Notes under the pieces: generated by a model
Database searches by the model: none
What the model saw: the letters and a program-made list of their open reading frames with translations, nothing else
What the model was told of the DNA's origin: nothing
NCBI GenBank assembly: GCA_964577955.1
Contig: CAZOAZ010000030.1
Span: 13,843 to 77,842, forward strand
Origin: CADEEX01 sp964577955
GTDB taxonomy: Bacteria; Acidobacteriota; Vicinamibacteria; Vicinamibacterales; CAVVIG01
Length of the DNA stretch: 64,000 nucleotides
Reading direction: 5' to 3'
Translations under genes and position numbers: made by a program
In this document: positions 62,628 through 64,000 of the stretch, in pieces
Layout of the letters: the number at the start of each line of letters is the position of its first letter
Numbering within the stretch: position 1 is the first letter of the stretch

Positions 62628-63932
62628 ATGACGGGAGCCGAGATCGTCGCGCTGTCGAAGGCGCACACCATCACCGAATACGTGCCGCAGAATGCGGTCA
62701 ATCCGATTCCGGTGGCCCGCGCCCAGGGCGTCTACCTCTGGACGCCGGAGGGCCAGCGTTTCATCGACTTCAACAGTCAGCTGATGTCGGTGAACATCGG
62801 CCACAGCGATCCGCGCGTGATCGCCGCGATTGCCGCGCAGGCCGAGAAGGTCGCCTACGTGGCTTCGGCGTTGACGACCGAGCCGCGGGCACGGCTCGGC
62901 GCCAAGCTGGCCGACATCACGCCCGGGGATATCGACGTCTTCTTCTTCACCAACGGCGGCGCCGAAGCCAACGAGAACGCCTTCAAGATCGCGCGCGCGG
63001 TCACCGGCCGGCAGAAAATCATGGCGCGCTACCGCTCGTATCACGGCGGGACGGCCGCCGCGATCGCGGCCACGGGTGAGCCGCGCCGCTGGAGCCAGCC
63101 GCCGTTGCCGGGATTCGTCCACGTGCTGGACCCGTATCACGGCATCGCGCAGGGGTGGGACGATGCCGCGGCGTCGCTGCGGTATCTGGAAGAAGTCATT
63201 CAGCTCGAAGGGCCGCAGACGATTGCGGCCTTCATTCTCGAGACGATCACCGGCGCGAACGGCATCCTCATTCCGCCGGATGGCTACCTCCAGGGAGTGC
63301 GTTCGCTGTGCGACAAGTACGGCATCCTGATGATCGCCGACGAGGTGATGGCCGGATTCGGCCGGACCGGCCGATGGTTCGCCGTCGATCACTGGAACGT
63401 GGTGCCGGACCTCATCACGATGGCCAAGGGGCTGACCAGTTCCTACATCCCGCTCGCCGCAGTCGGCATGCGCCGGCGCATCGCCGACGCGTTCAACGAA
63501 AAGCCGTTTCCCGGCGGCTTGACCTACAGCGGCCACGCGCTGGCCTGCGCGGCGGCGCTGGCGACCATCGCGGTGTACGAGGAAGACGGACTGATCGCGC
63601 GAGCGCAGGAGCGAGGGGCGCTGCTGTCCAAACTGCACGCCGATCTCGCGCGCCGGCATCCATCGGTGGGTGCGGTGCGCTCGATCGGTCTCTTTGGTGC
63701 GATCGAGCTGGTGCGCAATCGGGCGACGCGCGAGCCGATGGCCCCGTTCAACGGCACGTCACCGGAAATGGCGGCGTTGGCGAAATTCTTCAGGGAGCAC
63801 GGTCTTTTCACGCTCGTCCGCTGGAACTACTTCTTCACCAACCCGCCACTGTGCATCAGCGAAGACGAACTGCGCGAGGGGATCGGCATCATCGACCGCG
63901 GGTTGGAGATCACCGATCAAGCCGTGAAATGA
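62628..63932 (+). CDS. Class-III PLP aminotransferase
   Basis: 434 residues from ATG 62628. The fold-type I class III pattern is complete: FFFTNGGAEANENAFKIARAVTG (phosphate-binding turn), YRSYHGGTAAAIAATGE, ILIPPDGYLQGVRSLCDKYGILMIADEVMAGFGRTGRWFA, and the PLP Lys at K267 in LITMAKGLTSSYIPLAAV. It is cytoplasmic. Closest groups act on omega-amino or taurine-type substrates or beta-alanine; the ending with RWNYFFTNPPLCISEDELREG is common in those. Upstream starts (GTG 62592, 62622) exist, but 62592 lies in the repeat. A solo repeat arm follows the stop. Confidence 0.88.
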   Translation: MTGAEIVALSKAHTITEYVPQNAVNPIPVARAQGVYLWTPEGQRFIDFNSQLMSVNIGHSDPRVIAAIAAQAEKVAYVASALTTEPRARLGAKLADITPGDIDVFFFTNGGAEANENAFKIARAVTGRQKIMARYRSYHGGTAAAIAATGEPRRWSQPPLPGFVHVLDPYHGIAQGWDDAAASLRYLEEVIQLEGPQTIAAFILETITGANGILIPPDGYLQGVRSLCDKYGILMIADEVMAGFGRTGRWFAVDHWNVVPDLITMAKGLTSSYIPLAAVGMRRRIADAFNEKPFPGGLTYSGHALACAAALATIAVYEEDGLIARAQERGALLSKLHADLARRHPSVGAVRSIGLFGAIELVRNRATREPMAPFNGTSPEMAALAKFFREHGLFTLVRWNYFFTNPPLCISEDELREGIGIIDRGLEITDQAVK

Positions 63933-63939
63933 CGTCACG

Positions 63940-63957
63940 AAAAGCTTCACAACGAGA
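63940..63957. repeat. Hairpin repeat family 1, solo left arm (copy F)
   Basis: AAAAGCTTCACAACGAGA is identical to the left arm of copy C, but the sequence then departs (TGAGATGAAG) and no right arm follows before the window ends at 64000. It may be a decayed or truncated copy. Confidence 0.6.
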
Positions 63958-63976
63958 TGAGATGAAGCGGCTGGCT

Positions 63977-63992
63977 GCTACCACGTGGTAGC
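63977..63992. repeat. 16-bp perfect palindrome at window end
   Basis: GCTACCAC/GTGGTAGC is a perfect dyad after the aminotransferase gene. Whether it belongs to a larger element is cut off by the window edge. Confidence 0.35.
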
Positions 63993-64000
63993 TTGCGCTC

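Overview
This 64 kb window is high-G+C DNA (judged by eye, about two thirds) and reads as a chromosome segment of a free-living Gram-negative bacterium. The best taxonomic guess is Acidobacteriota, probably class Vicinamibacteria. This rests on several traits together: two very long outer-membrane receptors with an N-terminal carboxypeptidase-regulatory domain, a DUF1592/DUF1552 gene pair, a PQQ-type dehydrogenase fused to cytochrome c, many exported hydrolases with signal peptides, a PEP-CTERM protein, and dense short palindromic repeats between genes. This is inference; no rRNA, tRNA or phylogenetic marker gene is present. No CRISPR array, transposase, integrase or prophage gene was seen.

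Layout. 1-6.6 kb: mostly minus-strand genes: a cut-off GNAT acetyltransferase, a secreted VOC protein, a sialidase-like protein beside a MurQ/GCKR-like double-SIS protein, an FkbM methyltransferase and an NHL-repeat lipoprotein. 6.6-9.2 kb: a HupE/UreJ-type membrane protein, a PCu(A)C-like protein that has lost its copper ligands, and an Ig-like lipoprotein. 9.3-16.9 kb: an ECF sigma / anti-sigma / membrane protein operon, divergent from a complete RND efflux operon (TolC-like, lipoprotein adaptor, pump). A 17-bp palindrome fills the 17-bp gap between the two operons. 16.6-24.2 kb: a metal and sulfur region: two DUF2892 proteins, a zinc/manganese-type ABC permease and ATPase without a binding protein, a Tat-exported DsrE-like protein, an exported methyltransferase, a YeeE/YedE transporter and a multicopper oxidase. 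24.2-26.8 kb: a nucleotidyltransferase with a small overlapping partner, a PEP-CTERM protein, an M23-like lipoprotein and a 40-residue membrane peptide.

27.1-30.9 kb is the most unusual locus. A 46-residue peptide with a Gly-Gly motif looks like a RiPP precursor. It is followed after 19 bp by a metallo-beta-lactamase / PIG-L deacetylase fusion, then by an overlapping GT-B glycosyltransferase. A glycosyltransferase paired with a PIG-L deacetylase recalls mycothiol and bacillithiol synthesis (sugar transfer, then N-deacetylation). Here the pair follows a peptide gene, so a glycosylated and deacetylated peptide product is the working hypothesis.

31-41 kb: a PQQ dehydrogenase-cytochrome, a cyclase-family hydrolase, an M28-like protein, a gamma-glutamyltransferase, a class-C beta-lactamase-like hydrolase and a short UvrA-like ABC protein. 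41-53.5 kb: GxxExxY and RidA proteins, the first receptor, then a five-gene same-strand module (DUF1592 cytochrome, DUF1552, ankyrin protein, small cytochrome, unknown protein). 53.8-64 kb: the second receptor, a second gamma-glutamyltransferase, a putative metzincin, a DUF2161 protein, an amidohydrolase and a class-III aminotransferase.

Across the right half, a family of about 90-bp hairpin repeats occurs six times (five full copies and one solo arm), plus at least four other inverted-repeat families. Several of these supply coding sequence, stop codons or signal-peptide codons of adjacent genes.
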